Shown here one piece after another: positions 1 to 6,229 of a stretch of DNA of 12,945 nt (positions are counted from its first letter, which is position 1; every line of letters starts with the position of its first letter). The stretch is from Bacteroidia bacterium (GTDB lineage Bacteria; Bacteroidota; Bacteroidia; Bacteroidales; Azobacteroidaceae). The DNA lies in the NCBI GenBank assembly GCA_025996815.1, contig BNTT01000077.1, positions 1 to 12,945 on the forward strand. Direction: 5' to 3'. The position numbers were made by a program, and so were the translations under genes. The notes under the pieces were generated by a model that was not told the DNA's origin, did not search any database, and saw only the letters and a list, made by a program, of their open reading frames with translations.

Positions 1-64
1 GAGAGAGGGCTATGCGGTGATGGAAAAAGCCGCATTAGAAATTATTGGAAAGCTATTATTATGA
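1..64 (+). pseudogene. 3'-terminal fragment of an SGNH-hydrolase gene (second copy)
   Basis: Read in the plus direction this encodes the last 20 or so residues ([20 protein letters not shown]) of the lipoprotein hydrolase at 679-1359 and ends with the same TGA stop at 62-64. It is an exact reverse complement of 679-742, without a single mismatch, and it is cut by the window edge, so its upstream part is not visible. Identity stops precisely after the shared ATGA: position 65 continues ATTTC, whereas the other copy continues into lepA. The copy is either a real inverted duplication or one arm of a chimeric fold-back; the perfect identity favours the latter. Confidence 0.7.
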
Positions 65-93
65 ATTTCAGGTTGTTGAGCAATGCGTTTTTG

Positions 94-124
94 TGAAAAA
101 TGCAAATACAACAAATATTTTTCA
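94..124. other. AT-rich inverted repeat between convergent gene ends
   Basis: TGAAAAAT (94-101) pairs with ATTTTTCA (117-124) across a 15-nt loop. It lies between the plus-strand SGNH fragment (stop at 64) and the minus-strand lepA stop (146-148), where a bidirectional terminator would be expected. The stem is A/T only, so its stability is low and the terminator role is a guess. Confidence 0.25.
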
Positions 125-145
125 TAATGGCGGTAGAGCGCAAGA

Positions 146-682
146 TTAATCCAATTTCAGCACCGCCAAAAATGCTTTTTGCGGCACTTCCACGTTGCCG
201 ACCTGCTTCATGCGCTTTTTGCCTTCCTTTTGCTTTTCGAGGAGTTTGCGCTTGCGGGAGATGTCGCCGCCGTAGCATTTGGCGGTTACGTCTTTGCGGA
301 CGGCTTTGATGGTTTCGCGGGCTATGATTTTTGCGCCGATGGCGGCTTGAATTGCCACGTCGTACTGCTGACGCGGGATGAGTTCTTTCAGTTTTTCGCA
401 CATTTTGCGACCAAACGTTACCGCATTGTCGATATGGGTCAGCGTGGAGAGTGCGTCCACCGGCTCGCTGTTGAGCAGGATGTCCATCTTGACTAATTTT
501 GAGGGGCGATAGTCGTGCAGGTGATAGTCAAACGAGGCATAGCCTTTGGAAATGCTTTTCAGTTTGTCGTAAAAATCAATCACTATTTCGCCCAGCGGCA
601 GGTCAAAAATGATTTCCACGCGGTCGCCGGAGATGTAGTCCTGCTTCACCAAAACGCCGCGCTTGCCGAGGCAGAGCGTCAT
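146..682 (-). CDS. lepA: Elongation factor 4 (LepA), C-terminal fragment only
   Basis: LepA/EF4 is a ribosome-associated translational GTPase of about 600 residues. This frame holds only its last 178 residues: the end of the EF-G-like domain V ([13 protein letters not shown] at about 43-53) and the LepA-specific C-terminal domain with [22 protein letters not shown] and [18 protein letters not shown] (about 101-151). The GTPase domain (G1-G5 motifs) and domains II-III, roughly 420 residues, are missing. The first codon overlaps the SGNH stop as ATGA, but in family members this methionine is internal (the context is usually a run such as xxMTLCxxKRG), so it is a break point rather than an evolved start. 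A fragment like this could not act as EF4. It may be an assembly or amplification artefact, with an intact lepA convergent to the SGNH gene in the real genome. Confidence 0.88.
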   Translation of the reverse strand: MTLCLGKRGVLVKQDYISGDRVEIIFDLPLGEIVIDFYDKLKSISKGYASFDYHLHDYRPSKLVKMDILLNSEPVDALSTLTHIDNAVTFGRKMCEKLKELIPRQQYDVAIQAAIGAKIIARETIKAVRKDVTAKCYGGDISRKRKLLEKQKEGKKRMKQVGNVEVPQKAFLAVLKLD

Positions 683-1359
683 AATAATAGCTTTCCAATA
701 ATTTCTAATGCGGCTTTTTCCATCACCGCATAGCCCTCTCTCGTCACGTGCACCCCGTCGGAGGTGTATTCTTTTTTCATCCCGCCCGTTGCATCGCGTG
801 TGAGGGTGTTGTAGTCGAGATAGGCGAAGCCGCGTGCCGTTGCCTGTGCCTTGATTTCGGCATTCAAGGCATCTATTTTCGCCGTCACGTCCTTAATTTC
901 TTTCCGCCAGGGATATTCTTTGGCAGGTGTTACGGACGAGAGAATCACCTTGATGCCGTTGGCGTGAGCCAATTCCGCCATCGAAAGGATGCAGTCCAGC
1001 GTCAGTTGAGGCGAATATTCGCCCGTGTTCTGCGCAATATCGTTAGTGCCGATATTGATGACCACCGCCTGCGGATGCAAATGGATGACATCCTCCCGAA
1101 AGCGCAACAGGAGTTGCGGACTTGTTTGCCCGCCAATGCCGCGCCCCAGAAAGCCATTGTCCGTAAAAAACTCGGGACGAGCATCCGCCCAACCCTCTGT
1201 GATGGAGTTGCCAAGAAACACCACCCGCGGCGGAGTAGAAACAGCGTTGTTAGCCTCAGCATAACGCTCAAAGTTCGCCGCTTTGGTCAAATCCTGTGCC
1301 TCGTTGGAGGCACAACCGCTGACCAGAGCAAGAATAAATACAAGATTACGTGATTTCAT
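679..1359 (-). CDS. SGNH/GDSL-family hydrolase, lipoprotein
   Basis: This 226-residue protein has the conserved blocks of SGNH esterases in order: block [13 protein letters not shown] (nucleophile Ser52; GNS replaces the classic GDS), block [11 protein letters not shown] (Gly76 region), block III INIGTND (Asn106) and block V DGVH (Asp201, His204). The N-terminus ([16 protein letters not shown]) is a short lipoprotein signal with lipidation at Cys16, so the enzyme is probably attached to a periplasmic or surface membrane. Such proteins remove acyl groups from carbohydrates or lipids (platelet-activating-factor acetylhydrolase and rhamnogalacturonan acetylesterase are relatives), but the substrate cannot be read from the sequence. 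A good TTTG-N20-TAAATTTG promoter lies 25 nt upstream, implying its own transcript. The last 64 bp are duplicated in inverted orientation at the window start. Confidence 0.9.
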   Translation of the reverse strand: MKSRNLVFILALVSGCASNEAQDLTKAANFERYAEANNAVSTPPRVVFLGNSITEGWADARPEFFTDNGFLGRGIGGQTSPQLLLRFREDVIHLHPQAVVINIGTNDIAQNTGEYSPQLTLDCILSMAELAHANGIKVILSSVTPAKEYPWRKEIKDVTAKIDALNAEIKAQATARGFAYLDYNTLTRDATGGMKKEYTSDGVHVTREGYAVMEKAALEIIGKLLL

Positions 1360-1384
1360 TTTTTTATAATTTTAATATTTGCTG

Positions 1385-1416
1385 CAAATTTAGGTATTTA
1401 TTTCGAATAAAACAAA
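1385..1416 (-). promoter_or_regulatory. Bacteroidota-type promoter for the SGNH hydrolase
   Basis: On the minus strand, TTTG (1416-1413) is followed after 20 nt by TAAATTTG (1392-1385). This matches the known Bacteroides pattern of a -33 TTTG and a -7 TAnnTTTG. The ATG at 1359 follows 25 nt downstream. It is the best-formed promoter in the window because both boxes are present. Confidence 0.6.
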
Positions 1417-1435
1417 TACTTTTTTAAGAGGTCAG

Positions 1436-1489
1436 GGCAACCACTGTTGCCGGAGATATTACAACTGCCCCATGGCGCACCATCTCCGG
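1436..1489. repeat. Structured intergenic sequence: hairpin plus nested palindrome
   Basis: In the 171-bp gap between the SGNH and PLP-enzyme genes, GGCAAC-CACT-GTTGCC (1436-1451) forms a 6-bp hairpin. It is directly followed by CCGGAGAT (1450-1457) pairing with ATCTCCGG (1482-1489). The enclosed loop contains the near-perfect palindrome TGCCCCATGGCGCA (1466-1479, one mismatched pair). The block is more GC-rich than its surroundings. It lies downstream of the PLP-enzyme gene and could help end its transcript, but no T-run follows the stem. Confidence 0.45.
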
Positions 1490-1530
1490 ATACTTTAGTA
1501 TAGGATTGGGACTATGACAAGGCAGATGCC

Positions 1531-2769
1531 CTATTTCATCCCCTGCAAAATATCATCTTTCAAATCGTCGAAATTTTCCAAGCCTACGGAGAGGCGTAGC
1601 ATGTTGGCGGGGACGCAGACTAACTTTTTCAGTTTGTCGCTCAAGGTGCCGTAGATGGTGGATAAGGGGTGGATAATCAGCGACTTGTTGTCGTAGATGT
1701 TGGTGGCGCGGCGGATGACTTGCAGGTTGTTCATTAGTTGGAAGCATGCCGGTTGGTCTTTGAGGGCGAATGTGAGCATGGAGCCGGGGTATTCGCCGAA
1801 CTGTTCGCAACTCAGTTTGTAGAATGGGTCGGTTGGCAAGCCATTGTAGTGCACGTCTGTTACGCCGGGCACGGTTTGCAGGAATTGTGCCAGCTGCCGG
1901 CACGTGCGCGAAGAACGTTCGAAGCGCAGCGACAGGGTTTCCAAGCCAAGGCTTTGCAGATGAGCCGTTTGCGGTGCCATGTAGGCTCCGATGTTGCGGG
2001 ATATTTCGCCTCTCAGTTTGGTGGTGAAGGCTGTTTTGCCTGCCGTTTTTGCGAGTTCGCCCAAGCGGGGCGATTTCGACCAGTCAAAGGTCTGGTGGTC
2101 AAGGATTAAGCCGCCGATGCTGGTGGCTCCGCCCGATATGTATTTGGTGCTGGATGCCACTTCGATGTCCACGCCCAGGCATCTGCCGTTGAATTGGGGC
2201 CAGGGCACGAGGGTGGAATCGGCAACCAGGGGGACGTTTTTTTTATGCGCCAACTGCGAAAGTGCCTTTAAGTCAGCCACTTCCATGTGCGGGTTGGTGA
2301 TGATTTCGGCAAACACGGCGCAGGTCTTTTCATCAATGTGTTTGTCCACCTCCGCGGGGTTGAGCAGGTCGCAGAAGCGCACTTCCACGCCGAAGGCTCG
2401 CAGGGTGATATAGAACAGCGAAAAAGTGTTGCCAAAGAGGTGGGAGGTGGTTACGATGTTGCCGCCAGCAAACGCGATATTTAAAAAAGTGTTGGAAATC
2501 GCCGCCATGCCGCTCGACACGGCGAGGACGTGCTCTGCACCGCTTATTTCTTTCACGCGCTCTTCAAACGCCTCCACGGTGGGGTTGGAAATGCGCGAAT
2601 AGGTGTGCCTCCCCGACTTGCCGAGGAACGCCTGCTCCATCGCCTCGGCGGTGTCAAACTCGAATGCCGCGCCGGCATAAATGGGCATCGTGATGGAGCC
2701 ATGCGCATCTTTTAGATGAAAACGTTGGCTCAAAATCGCTGTCGAACAATCTTTTTCTGCTTCTTTCAT
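1531..2769 (-). CDS. Cys/Met-metabolism PLP-dependent enzyme, probably O-acetylhomoserine sulfhydrylase (MetY-like)
   Basis: This 412-residue protein belongs to the cystathionine gamma-synthase family of fold-type I PLP enzymes, which catalyse gamma-substitution or elimination on sulfur amino-acid precursors. Visible family marks are TYSRISNPT (56-64, phosphate-binding Tyr/Arg), SSGMAA (85-90), ADST (183-186, the Asp contacting the pyridine nitrogen) and SSTKYISGGATSIGG (206-220) with the Schiff-base Lys209. The stretch GGATSIGGLILD followed by FDW resembles O-acetylhomoserine sulfhydrylases (GTSIGGVIVD...FDW) more than cystathionine synthases, so synthesis of homocysteine from O-acetylhomoserine and sulfide is the likeliest reaction. 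Methionine gamma-lyase or cystathionine gamma-synthase activity cannot be excluded. The residue that stacks on PLP is Phe112 (HLFGNT), where family members usually have Tyr. It is monocistronic, divergent from the GT5 gene, with a TACCTTTG element 48 nt upstream of the ATG. Confidence 0.85.
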   Translation of the reverse strand: MKEAEKDCSTAILSQRFHLKDAHGSITMPIYAGAAFEFDTAEAMEQAFLGKSGRHTYSRISNPTVEAFEERVKEISGAEHVLAVSSGMAAISNTFLNIAFAGGNIVTTSHLFGNTFSLFYITLRAFGVEVRFCDLLNPAEVDKHIDEKTCAVFAEIITNPHMEVADLKALSQLAHKKNVPLVADSTLVPWPQFNGRCLGVDIEVASSTKYISGGATSIGGLILDHQTFDWSKSPRLGELAKTAGKTAFTTKLRGEISRNIGAYMAPQTAHLQSLGLETLSLRFERSSRTCRQLAQFLQTVPGVTDVHYNGLPTDPFYKLSCEQFGEYPGSMLTFALKDQPACFQLMNNLQVIRRATNIYDNKSLIIHPLSTIYGTLSDKLKKLVCVPANMLRLSVGLENFDDLKDDILQGMK

Positions 2770-2816
2770 TGTGCTGTTTTTTTTCGCTGTTTGCGTTATT
2801 TTTTACTCTATGAAGC

Positions 2817-2877
2817 GCAAAGGTACAAAAAATTTATATAAAAAGACCACTTATTCATTTTTTTTTCGTACCTTTGC
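2817..2877. promoter_or_regulatory. Divergent promoter pair between the PLP enzyme and GT5 genes
   Basis: Two identical TACCTTTG (-7 type) elements face away from each other: minus strand 2825-2818, 48 nt before the PLP-enzyme ATG, and plus strand 2869-2876, 24 nt before the GT5 ATG. With flanking bases they form a perfect 10-bp inverted repeat, GCAAAGGTAC (2817-2826) and GTACCTTTGC (2868-2877). The 41 bp between them is very AT-rich. Neither has a clear TTTG at -33, so the call rests on the -7 box and position. Confidence 0.5.
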
Positions 2878-2900
2878 CCCTCGAATAAAGAAATTTAGTT

Positions 2901-3716
2901 ATGCCGGAAAAGAAAATACTTTTTATTGTAACGGAAGTTTCCCCCTATTTGGCAGATTCTGAACAGTCGCTCATTGCACGGCATCTGTCGCAGGGAATCT
3001 ACGAAAAAGGGCGGGAGGTTCGTATTTTTATGCCTAATTTTGGGGCGGTCAACGAACGGCGAAATCAATTGCACGAGGTCATTCGCCTCTCCGGGCTAAA
3101 TATCATCATCAACGACACCGACCACCCGCTGGTGCTCAAGGTGGCGGGGATGCCGGCGACTCGTTTGCAGGTCTATTTTATTGACAATGATGATTATTTT
3201 GCGCGAAAAAGACTGTTTCACACCATCGACGGCGAGGAATTTACCGACAACGGCGAGCGCGCGATTTTTTTCGTGCGCGGCGTGATGGAAACCATCAAAA
3301 AACTGCGCTGGTTCCCCGATTTGATTCACTGCCACGGCTGGATTTCGGCGCTGACGCCGCTCTATATCAAGAAATATTACAAAAACGACCCCTGCTTTAA
3401 GCACACCAAAGTGGTGTATTCCATCTATGACGATGAGTTTTACACCTTTTTCTCCCACAATTTTCACGAGATATTGAAAATTGAAAATGTGAAAGACAAA
3501 GACGTGGTGGGCGTGAAGGCAAACCCCGATTTTGAGGCTTTGAGCAAGTTGGCGATTGATTTTTCGGATGGCGTGATTCAGGGCAGCCCCAAAATTTACG
3601 AGGGACTGAAAGAATATGCCCTGTCGAAAGGCGTGCCATTCCTCGATTTTCAGGGAGAAGACGTTTATATTGACAAATTTAATGAACTTTATGATAAACT
3701 TTTATTGGAAAAGTAA
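2901..3716 (+). CDS. Glycogen/starch synthase-like GT5 N-terminal-domain protein
   Basis: This 271-residue protein matches the short 'glycogen synthase' found across Bacteroidales. It covers only the N-terminal Rossmann lobe of GT5 (starch synthase catalytic region), with RIFMPNFGAVNERRNQLHEV (41-60), QVYFIDNDDYF (90-100) and PDLIHCHGWISALTPLYIKK (139-158), the last equivalent to the HxxDWH region of GlgA. The C-terminal GT1 lobe that carries most ADP-glucose contacts is absent; full GlgA enzymes are about 480 residues. The KxGGL motif near the N-terminus of GlgA is also missing: the corresponding stretch reads TEVSPYLADSEQ. Catalytic glycogen synthase activity is therefore doubtful, and a regulatory or different sugar-binding role is possible. 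Its stop is 22 nt before the DUF4270 start, so the two are probably co-transcribed from the promoter at 2869. Confidence 0.82.
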   Translation: MPEKKILFIVTEVSPYLADSEQSLIARHLSQGIYEKGREVRIFMPNFGAVNERRNQLHEVIRLSGLNIIINDTDHPLVLKVAGMPATRLQVYFIDNDDYFARKRLFHTIDGEEFTDNGERAIFFVRGVMETIKKLRWFPDLIHCHGWISALTPLYIKKYYKNDPCFKHTKVVYSIYDDEFYTFFSHNFHEILKIENVKDKDVVGVKANPDFEALSKLAIDFSDGVIQGSPKIYEGLKEYALSKGVPFLDFQGEDVYIDKFNELYDKLLLEK

Positions 3717-3719
3717 GGG

Positions 3720-3780
3720 ATTGCGGGTCAAGCCCGCAATGACAATTACGAAGGGGCTGCGAGTGCCCGCAATGGCGTTG
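3720..3780 (+). repeat. Palindromic intergenic repeat spanning the start of the DUF4270 gene
   Basis: ATTGCGGG (3720-3727) and CCCGCAAT (3733-3740) form an 8-bp hairpin with loop TCAAG, beginning four bases after the GT5 stop codon. A degenerate second unit follows: GCCCGCAATG occurs at 3732-3741 and again at 3765-3774, and the translation repeats as GLRVKPAMT then GLRVPAMA. From memory, sequences of this type (GGGTCAAGCCCGCAATGAC) are widespread intergenic repeats in many bacterial genomes; I could not check this. Each of the two candidate DUF4270 start codons is the ATG inside one GCCCGCAATG unit. Confidence 0.6.
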
Positions 3781-5175
3781 GTGTTGGGTGTTTGCTGCCT
3801 GTCGTCGTGCGATTTGGACGCGATAGACGAAGTGGGGGCGGGGATTCAGCCCGATGGCGACAAAATTATGGTTGTGAGCGACTCGTTCGACGTGAGCGGC
3901 ACGACCGTTTCGATGGATAATATCTACGCCAAGTCGATTTATGGTATGCTGGGCAGACTTTCTGACCCCGTCTATGGCGATATTGCGTCGAGTTATGCCT
4001 GCCAATTCTACCCTACGGCGGGCTTCGACGGCATCGTTGAGGGCGCGGGCATCGACTCGGTGCAACTGAAAATTTTGTACGCCACTTTCATCGGCGATTC
4101 GGTTGCGCCGATGGGGGTGAGCATATATCCGGTGACGAAACTGCCTGCCAATTACTACACCGACGACCCCACGCCGTTTTACGATAAGAACACCGTGTGG
4201 GGCACGCAGGCATACTCGGCGCGCGATATGAGCATCTCCGACTCGGCTTATGCTGCCACTGAAGGGGCTTATTACCGTGTCGTTTCCGTTGATTTACCCA
4301 AGGAAATCGGAGAGAAATTACTGTTGGAATACAATAAGGACGAGCGGCACGGCGCATACGCCTCTCCCGAAGCGATGGCGGAACATTTCCCGGGTGTGTA
4401 TGTGGCACCCACTTTCGGCACGGGGAGTATGCTGAACATCGAAAAAACGGAGATTTATGTCTATTACAAGCGCGAATATCACCTGACGGCTTCGGACGGC
4501 GAATCGGATTCTATAGCCACAGCCACGAGTGCCTCTGTGCTGACGGTAACAAAGGAAATGATACAGTTGAATCGCTATGCAAATTCCAACGATGCCCATC
4601 TGTTGCCGGAAAACCCCGACAGGATGTATCTGAAAACCCCTGCGGGCGTGTGTGCGCAACTGACCATTGATATTAAGCAGATTAAGGAGAAAATGGGCAA
4701 CCGCAAACTCAGCAATGTGAGCCTCGAACTCAATGCCGAGCCGAAAGCATACACCCCCGGCTTCAGCCTCGGTTTTCCGGGCACAAATGCGGTGAACACG
4801 CTCAATTTGACGCGCTCCAAACTGCTGTTGCTCGTAGAAGACTCGGTGCAGACCTTCTTTGAAGGCGGCAAAATAGCCGACAATCGCGTCTCTTATTTGT
4901 CCACGTTCAACGCCACGGCATATTCCTATCAATATGCCAACATCGCGAATGTGGTGCAGCGCGCCATCGACCAATCGGTTGCAGAAAACAGCCCGCCGCA
5001 GCCGTTGCGACTGCTATTGATTCCGGTGCAGGTGTCCTACTACGTCGAATCGTCCTATTACGGCACCACTTACACCGACCACACGGTGGCACACTACCTC
5101 GCGCCCTCCGCCGTAACGCTGAAAAAAGCCCCCGGCGACATCAAAATTCGCGTGGTGGCATCGGATGTGAAGTGA
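3739..5175 (+). CDS. DUF4270 domain-containing lipoprotein
   Basis: From the ATG at 3739 this is 478 residues. The N-terminus reads as a basic region (TITKGLR), a hydrophobic run and the lipobox LSSC with Cys24, followed by DLDAIDEVGAGIQPDGDK, the acidic opening typical of DUF4270 lipoproteins (family motif: ...G.ximP.xDxixvxxDxfxv...). The body is beta-rich with many Tyr/Ser/Thr and no transmembrane segments; export to the periplasm or outer membrane is expected. The function of the family is unknown. A start at 3772 would give 467 residues but no positive charge before the hydrophobic core, so 3739 is preferred; the open frame continues upstream into the GT5 gene (to 3616), which would place the lipobox too far in. 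It follows a GT5 gene in the gene order I recall for Bacteroidales. It ends 25 bp from the convergent murB stop, with no hairpin between them. Confidence 0.8.
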   Translation: MTITKGLRVPAMALVLGVCCLSSCDLDAIDEVGAGIQPDGDKIMVVSDSFDVSGTTVSMDNIYAKSIYGMLGRLSDPVYGDIASSYACQFYPTAGFDGIVEGAGIDSVQLKILYATFIGDSVAPMGVSIYPVTKLPANYYTDDPTPFYDKNTVWGTQAYSARDMSISDSAYAATEGAYYRVVSVDLPKEIGEKLLLEYNKDERHGAYASPEAMAEHFPGVYVAPTFGTGSMLNIEKTEIYVYYKREYHLTASDGESDSIATATSASVLTVTKEMIQLNRYANSNDAHLLPENPDRMYLKTPAGVCAQLTIDIKQIKEKMGNRKLSNVSLELNAEPKAYTPGFSLGFPGTNAVNTLNLTRSKLLLLVEDSVQTFFEGGKIADNRVSYLSTFNATAYSYQYANIANVVQRAIDQSVAENSPPQPLRLLLIPVQVSYYVESSYYGTTYTDHTVAHYLAPSAVTLKKAPGDIKIRVVASDVK

Positions 5176-5200
5176 ATGAAAATAAACGCTAAAATAAACA

Positions 5201-6229
5201 CTAAATGTAATTGACCTCCGGCGACAGTTCGATGCCGAACTTGGCGTTGACGGCAGCGCGGATTTCTTCTGCCAGATGCACAATATCATCCGCTGTGGCA
5301 TTGTTTTGGTTGACCAGCACTAATGGATTTTTTTCGTAAACGGCTGCGCCGCCAAGCGTTTTGCCTTTCAGCCCGCATTGGTCGATGAGCCACGCGGCGG
5401 GGATTTTGACGATTTCTTTGCCGTCGTCGGTCTTTTCCGGCTCAAAAAAATGCGGCATATCGGGATATTGCTTGTGCAAAGCCTCAAAATGGGGCTTGCA
5501 GACGTAGGCGTTGAGGAAAAAACTGCCGGCATTGCCCAGCACTTGGGGGTCGGGCAATCGCGACTTGCGGATGGCGATGACCGCCTCGCGCACGGTTTTC
5601 AGCGTGATGGCTTTGCCCACCAGCGTGCTGCGGAGGTTGCCGTAATCGAGTTTGAAGACGGGCTTTTTGGAAAGTTTATACACCACGTGCGTGATATAAT
5701 GCAAGCCGCGCTCCTCCGGTTGTTTGAAAAAGGTGTGACGGTAGGCAAATTGACATTCGGCGTGACTGAAAATGCGCTTCTCGCCCGTTTTGACGGCGAA
5801 AGCGTGCACCTCTTCGATGCAATCGCCCGCCTCCACGCCATACGCGCCGATGTTTTGAAACGCACTCGCGCCCACTTCGCTGGGGATGAGCGACAGGTTT
5901 TCGATGCCGCCCCAGCCCTGCTCAACGCACTGTCGAATCAAATCGTCCATCATTTCGGCAGCCCCCACTTTCAGCGTAACGCTGTCGGCATCCTCCGCGA
6001 TTTTTTCGATGCCTCGGATGCCCGAATGGACGATGATGCCATTGAAGTCGCTCAAAAACAGCAAGTTGCAGCCGTTGCCAATGTGCCAAAACGCCTGAGA
6101 GAAGAAATATTCGTCGCGCAGCAATTTTTGCAGGTCGCTCTCCGATTCATATTCCACAAACCAGCGCGTTTTCACGTTGAGTTTGAACGAGTTATGCGCT
6201 AATAACGAATAGTTTTCAAGAATTTTCAT
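5201..6229 (-). CDS. murB: UDP-N-acetylenolpyruvoylglucosamine reductase (MurB)
   Basis: MurB reduces UDP-GlcNAc-enolpyruvate to UDP-MurNAc with NADPH and FAD, the second committed step of peptidoglycan synthesis, in the cytoplasm. At 342 residues it has the length of type I (E. coli-like) enzymes. Visible motifs: IGNGCNLLF (50-58, FAD binding), IPSEVGASAFQNIGAYGVE (115-133), the substrate-binding pair Tyr163-Arg164 in FAYRHTFFK, the catalytic Ser236 in GNAGSFF, IPAAWLID (276-283) and the C-terminal catalytic Glu338 in SPEVNYI. All catalytic residues are present. The ATG (6229-6227) overlaps the acyl-CoA dehydrogenase TGA as ATGA, so it is the last, translationally coupled gene of the etfBA-dehydrogenase operon. 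No separate promoter is visible upstream. Confidence 0.96.
   Translation of the reverse strand: MKILENYSLLAHNSFKLNVKTRWFVEYESESDLQKLLRDEYFFSQAFWHIGNGCNLLFLSDFNGIIVHSGIRGIEKIAEDADSVTLKVGAAEMMDDLIRQCVEQGWGGIENLSLIPSEVGASAFQNIGAYGVEAGDCIEEVHAFAVKTGEKRIFSHAECQFAYRHTFFKQPEERGLHYITHVVYKLSKKPVFKLDYGNLRSTLVGKAITLKTVREAVIAIRKSRLPDPQVLGNAGSFFLNAYVCKPHFEALHKQYPDMPHFFEPEKTDDGKEIVKIPAAWLIDQCGLKGKTLGGAAVYEKNPLVLVNQNNATADDIVHLAEEIRAAVNAKFGIELSPEVNYI

Larger units (their letters stand above)
1..742. repeat. 64-bp perfect inverted repeat (1-64 / 679-742) flanking the lepA fragment
   Basis: Positions 1-64 and 679-742 are perfect reverse complements, separated by 614 bp. The left arm reaches the window edge, so the true repeat may be longer. 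The inner ends coincide with the 4-nt string ATGA, which is both the end of the SGNH gene (A plus the TGA stop) and the start of the lepA fragment. The arms have no features of transposon termini, and there is no transposase. Confidence 0.85.

Noticed and set aside
1..742. Insertion sequence with terminal inverted repeats
   Set aside because: The inverted arms are coding sequence of the SGNH gene, the interior is a lepA piece, and there is no transposase or target duplication.
748..1353. 201-codon plus-strand frame opposite the SGNH hydrolase
   Set aside because: The minus strand has all SGNH blocks and a lipobox; the plus frame has no family features.
2770..2900. Riboswitch (for example SAM-type) before the sulfur-metabolism PLP gene
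   Set aside because: The leader between the -7 box and the ATG is under 50 nt and AT-rich, too short for a known SAM riboswitch.
3616..3738. Upstream extension of the DUF4270 frame into the GT5 gene
   Set aside because: It would overlap 101 bp of a clear gene and put the lipobox cysteine about 65 residues from the N-terminus, incompatible with a signal peptide.
5176..5200. Bidirectional terminator between DUF4270 and murB
   Set aside because: The 25-bp gap shows only repeated AAATAAAC words and no inverted repeat.
5378..6202. Long plus-strand open frame of 274 codons opposite murB
   Set aside because: Fully antisense to a clear MurB with all catalytic residues; its translation resembles no family and is rich in His/Phe/Arg as expected for a shadow frame in a GC-balanced gene.
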